DNA of 64,000 nucleotides, taken from contig DAHVDE010000050.1 in the NCBI GenBank assembly GCA_027313705.1, positions 27,916 through 91,915 of the forward strand, given 5' to 3'. Below the pieces are notes generated by a model that made no database searches, had not been told where the DNA came from, and saw only the letters and a program-made list of their open reading frames with translations. Source of the DNA: Actinomycetota bacterium. Its GTDB lineage: Bacteria; Actinomycetota; Actinomycetes; Streptosporangiales; Streptosporangiaceae. Positions 61,195 to 64,000 of this stretch are shown piece after piece (position 1 is the stretch's first letter; each line of letters starts with the position of its first letter). The translations under genes were made by a program, and so were the position numbers.

Positions 61195-62568
61195 GTGACC
61201 GATTCGCCAATGCCCGCGTTCCCTGACCGTTTTGCCTGGGGAGTAGCGACCGCCGCGTATCAGATCGAAGGCGCCGCGGCGCAGGACGGCCGCGGCCCGT
61301 CTGTCTGGGATACCTTCGTCAGGCAGCCTGGCAAGATCCGCGACGGCCATACCGGCGACGTGGCCACCGATCACTACCACAGGTGGGCGGAAGACGTCGC
61401 GCTCATGAAGGACCTCGGCCTCGACGCCTACCGGTTCTCCATTGCCTGGCCGAGAATCCAGCCCGCGGGAAACGGCGAGCCCAACCATGCCGGGCTCGAT
61501 TTCTACGACCGGCTGACCGACGCGCTGCTCGCGGCGGGCATCAAGCCGGTGCCGACGCTATACCACTGGGACCTGCCGCAGCCGATCGAGGACGCGGGCG
61601 GCTGGCTGTCGCGCGATACGGCGCATCGGTTCGCCAGCTACGCCCAGATTATGGCGACGCGGCTTTCCGACAGGGTCGGCCAGTGGATCACGCTGAACGA
61701 GCCTTTCGTCGTCACGGCATACGGCTACGCGCTCGGAATCCACGCTCCAGGCAAGTCCTTGATGCTCGACGCCCTGCCGACCGTTCACTACCAGTTGCTC
61801 GGGCATGGCCTGGCCAATCAGGCGCTGCGCGCGGCCGGCGCGGCCGAGGTCATGATCACCAACAACTACTCGCCCGCCTGGCCAGCTAGCTCGAGCGCGG
61901 CCGACATCGAGGCCGCCGCCGCATACGACGTGCTTCAGAACCGGATCTTCACCGACCCGATCCTGCTCGGCGAGTACCCGGATCTGAGTGCGTACGGCAT
62001 CGGCGAGGCCGGGCTGCCGTGCATAGCCGATGGTGACCTCGCGGTGATCTCGGCACCAGTCGACGGGCTCGGAGTCAACTACTACAGTCCGACCAGGCTC
62101 GCGGCACTGCCTGACTCGCCGCTGCCATTTCAGATGCAGCCGATCCCCGGCTACCAGACCACCGCGTTCGGCTGGCCGGTGATCCCGGCGGGCCTGAGCG
62201 AACTGCTCGGGCTGCTCCACGAGCGGTACGGCGACCGGCTGCCGCCGGTCTACATTACCGAGAACGGCTGCTCGCAGGACGACAAGCCATCCCCTGACGG
62301 CACGGTGAGCGATCCTGGCCGGATTGAGTACCTGGACGGTCACCTGCGCGCGGTGCTCGACGCCATCGCGGCAGGAGTCGACGTGCGCGGCTACTTCCAG
62401 TGGACCCTCGTAGACAACTTCGAGTGGAGCGAGGGTTACCACCAGCGCTTCGGGCTGGTCTACCTGGACCTGGAGACCAGGAACCGGACGCCGAAGGCGT
62501 CCTACGCCTGGTACAAGAACCTGATCGCAGCCCAGCACGCCGGCCGGGCTGGCTCAGCCGCCGTCTAG
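61195..62568 (+). CDS. bglA: GH1 family beta-glucosidase
   Basis: 457 aa from GTG 61195. FAWGVATAAYQIEGA at the N-terminus, DAYRFSIAWPRI, acid/base Glu in TLNEPFV, nucleophile Glu in VYITENGCS, and FEWSEGYHQRFGLVYL. It hydrolyses beta-glucosides/cello-oligosaccharides in the cytosol (no signal peptide). The frame continues upstream to 61159 inside the prsW-like gene, but GTG 61195 fits the family start. Its last 15 bases overlap the convergent catalase. Confidence 0.93.
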   Translation: MTDSPMPAFPDRFAWGVATAAYQIEGAAAQDGRGPSVWDTFVRQPGKIRDGHTGDVATDHYHRWAEDVALMKDLGLDAYRFSIAWPRIQPAGNGEPNHAGLDFYDRLTDALLAAGIKPVPTLYHWDLPQPIEDAGGWLSRDTAHRFASYAQIMATRLSDRVGQWITLNEPFVVTAYGYALGIHAPGKSLMLDALPTVHYQLLGHGLANQALRAAGAAEVMITNNYSPAWPASSSAADIEAAAAYDVLQNRIFTDPILLGEYPDLSAYGIGEAGLPCIADGDLAVISAPVDGLGVNYYSPTRLAALPDSPLPFQMQPIPGYQTTAFGWPVIPAGLSELLGLLHERYGDRLPPVYITENGCSQDDKPSPDGTVSDPGRIEYLDGHLRAVLDAIAAGVDVRGYFQWTLVDNFEWSEGYHQRFGLVYLDLETRNRTPKASYAWYKNLIAAQHAGRAGSAAV

Positions 62569-64000
62569 ACCCTTGCCGACCTGGGCACCTAGCTCAGGGT
62601 GAACGCAGCGCCAGTACTCTACGATGCGAGACTTCATCTCCGCGGTGACCTCTGGCACGTCCACATGGGCGCAGATGTTCGCGACCAGGTGCTCCTGATC
62701 AGTCTCGGTCATGACCCGCTCCCACAGCGCCCGCGGCTGGGCGAAGTCGTCATCGTCCACGCGCGGCACGTAGGCACTCCTGACGATCTCGCCTGCGACG
62801 TGGTAACTCTCGCCCTCCCACAGGGTCGGGTCGGCGACCGGGCCGCCCATCGAGTTCGGCGCGTAGACCGGGTCGCCTGGATTGCGATACCGCATCGAGC
62901 CGTCCTTGTTATAGGAGCGGACCGGCGCCTTAGGCGCATTGACCGGCAACTGCAGGTAGTTGGTGCCGATCCGGTAGCGATGCGTATCGGGGTAGGAGAA
63001 GAGCCTGCCCTGGAGCATCTTGTCGGGTGAAGGCCCTATTCCAGGAACGAAGTTGGATGGTTCGAACGCGGCCTGCTCGATCTCGGCGAAGTAGTTGTCA
63101 GGGTTCCTGTTCAGCGTGATCGTGCCGATGGTGATCGCCGGGTAGTCCGCGTGCGGCCAGACCTTGGTCAGGTCGAACGGGTTGAAGTGATATGACTCGG
63201 CGGCGTCGAACGGCATGACCTGTACCTGTACCGTCCACGACGGGCAGTCGCCCCGCGCGATAGCCGCGCGCAGGTCGCGGAGGTGGAAGTCGGGATCTTG
63301 GGCCGCCATCGCGGTGGCGTCCGCGAGCGCGAGGTTCTTGATCCCCTGGTCTGTCTTGATGTGGTACTTGACCCAGAATTTCTCGCCGCCCGCGTTGTAC
63401 CAAAGGAACGTGTGGCTGCCGTAGCCGTTCATGTGGCGCCAGGTGTAAGGAGTGCCACGATCACTCATCAAGATCGTGACCTGATGCGCCGACTCCGGCG
63501 ACAGCGTCCAGTAGTCCCACTGCATGTCGTGGGAGCGCAGCCCGGTGTCCGGGAGGCGCTTTTGCGAGTGGATGAAGTCCTGAAACTTCGAGGGATCTCG
63601 CATGAAGAAGACCGGCGTGTTGTTGCCGACCAGGTCGAAATTGCCCTGATCTGTGTAGAACTTCAGGGCGAAGCCGCGAGGGTCGCGCAGTGTGTCCGGG
63701 TACCCCTGCTCACCAGCCACTGCGGAGAAGCGGGCGAACACGGGTGTCCGTTTGCCGACCTTGGACAGGAAGCTGGCCTTGGTGAACCACCGGACGTCGT
63801 CCGTGACTTCAAAGAAGCCGTGGGCACCTGAGCCTTTGGCGTGCACCACGCGCTCCGGCACTCGTTCCCGGTTGAAGTGCTGCATTTTTTGGACCAGGTA
63901 ATGGTCGTGCAAGACGATCGGGCCCGTGGGGCCGACGGTCAGAGAATACTCGTCGCTGGGTGCGGGGATGCCGGAGTCGGTGGTCGTCGACGGGACTGTG
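62554..64000 (-). CDS. katA: Catalase (monofunctional haem catalase, 5' end outside window)
   Basis: The frame is open to the window edge, continuing N-terminally as TDSGIPAPSDEYSLTVGPTG before LHDHYLVQKMQHF, the normal catalase start region, so the true start lies beyond 64000. Catalytic His in RVVHAKGSGAHGFF, Asn in VGNNTPVFFMRDP, haem-ligand Tyr in RLFSYPDTHRYRIG. Clade-3-type small-subunit size. It splits H2O2 to water and oxygen in the cytoplasm. Confidence 0.95.
   Translation of the reverse strand, partial: TVPSTTTDSGIPAPSDEYSLTVGPTGPIVLHDHYLVQKMQHFNRERVPERVVHAKGSGAHGFFEVTDDVRWFTKASFLSKVGKRTPVFARFSAVAGEQGYPDTLRDPRGFALKFYTDQGNFDLVGNNTPVFFMRDPSKFQDFIHSQKRLPDTGLRSHDMQWDYWTLSPESAHQVTILMSDRGTPYTWRHMNGYGSHTFLWYNAGGEKFWVKYHIKTDQGIKNLALADATAMAAQDPDFHLRDLRAAIARGDCPSWTVQVQVMPFDAAESYHFNPFDLTKVWPHADYPAITIGTITLNRNPDNYFAEIEQAAFEPSNFVPGIGPSPDKMLQGRLFSYPDTHRYRIGTNYLQLPVNAPKAPVRSYNKDGSMRYRNPGDPVYAPNSMGGPVADPTLWEGESYHVAGEIVRSAYVPRVDDDDFAQPRALWERVMTETDQEHLVANICAHVDVPEVTAEMKSRIVEYWRCVHPELGAQVGKGLDGG

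Noticed and set aside
61558..62538. 326-codon minus frame across the GH1 gene
   Set aside because: Antisense of an intact beta-glucosidase.

Overview
The window looks like chromosome of a high-G+C actinomycete. It has a CarD regulator, the mycothiol glycosyltransferase MshA, a SenX3/RegX3-type (PhoR/PhoP) system, PASTA-free Ser/Thr kinases with beta-propellers, a DUF3263 protein, a PknF/Rv1747-like FHA-ABC exporter, and a gene order around carD/cysS/rlmB/lpqE shared with mycobacteria and streptomycetes. GTG and TTG starts and 4-base ATGA/GTGA overlaps are common. I cannot name the genus from sequence alone.

Layout. 1-5.2 kb is the integrase-proximal end of an integrated mobile element: small accessory genes including a HicA-like pair, a frameshifted regulator, and an operon of tyrosine recombinase, a 114-aa protein and a DUF2637/SpdB-like membrane protein. 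5.4-16.4 kb is core: trehalose synthesis (otsA and otsB converging), a SAM hydrolase, a PlsC acyltransferase, secreted proteins and a phosphate-type MFS transporter. 16.7-17.45 kb is a scar: a permease 5' fragment abuts an integrase 5' fragment beside tRNA-Thr(TGT). 17.6-26.2 kb is a signalling block: a DUF2993 protein, two paralogous membrane Ser/Thr kinases with different beta-propellers, and a double-FHA ABC exporter. 26.2-30.2 kb holds a polar amino-acid ABC importer and polyphosphate kinase 2. 30.2-43.9 kb is the conserved rlmB-cysS-ispF-carD-lpqE / senX3-regX3 / gpmA / mshA-ybjN-apbE neighbourhood, interrupted by hmgA and a second DUF2637 protein. 43.9-50.4 kb carries a GH92 mannosidase, an alpha-methylacyl-CoA racemase, a MATE exporter, FolB and a zinc-ribbon protein. 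50.4-55.7 kb is a probable Mg2+ homeostasis module. 55.9-64 kb has an APC permease fused to an OB-fold, a diiron ferritin-like protein, an FHA-PrsW fusion, a GH1 beta-glucosidase and a catalase that runs off the window.

The most interesting signal is the Mg2+ module. A ykoK/M-box-type Mg2+ riboswitch (52351-52531, minus strand) sits upstream of an atypical NRAMP-family transporter. A second NRAMP paralogue is translationally coupled to a protein made of the MgtE cytosolic sensor (MgtE-N plus paired CBS) without the MgtE membrane pore. Together they suggest NRAMP-type Mg2+ transporters under M-box control with a detached MgtE sensor. Other unusual points: ispF has no ATG/GTG/TTG start and appears to begin with ATA overlapping the carD stop; the MATE gene appears to begin with CTG overlapping the upstream stop; and a triplicated 20-bp translation-initiation repeat creates a chain of 7-residue mini-ORFs.
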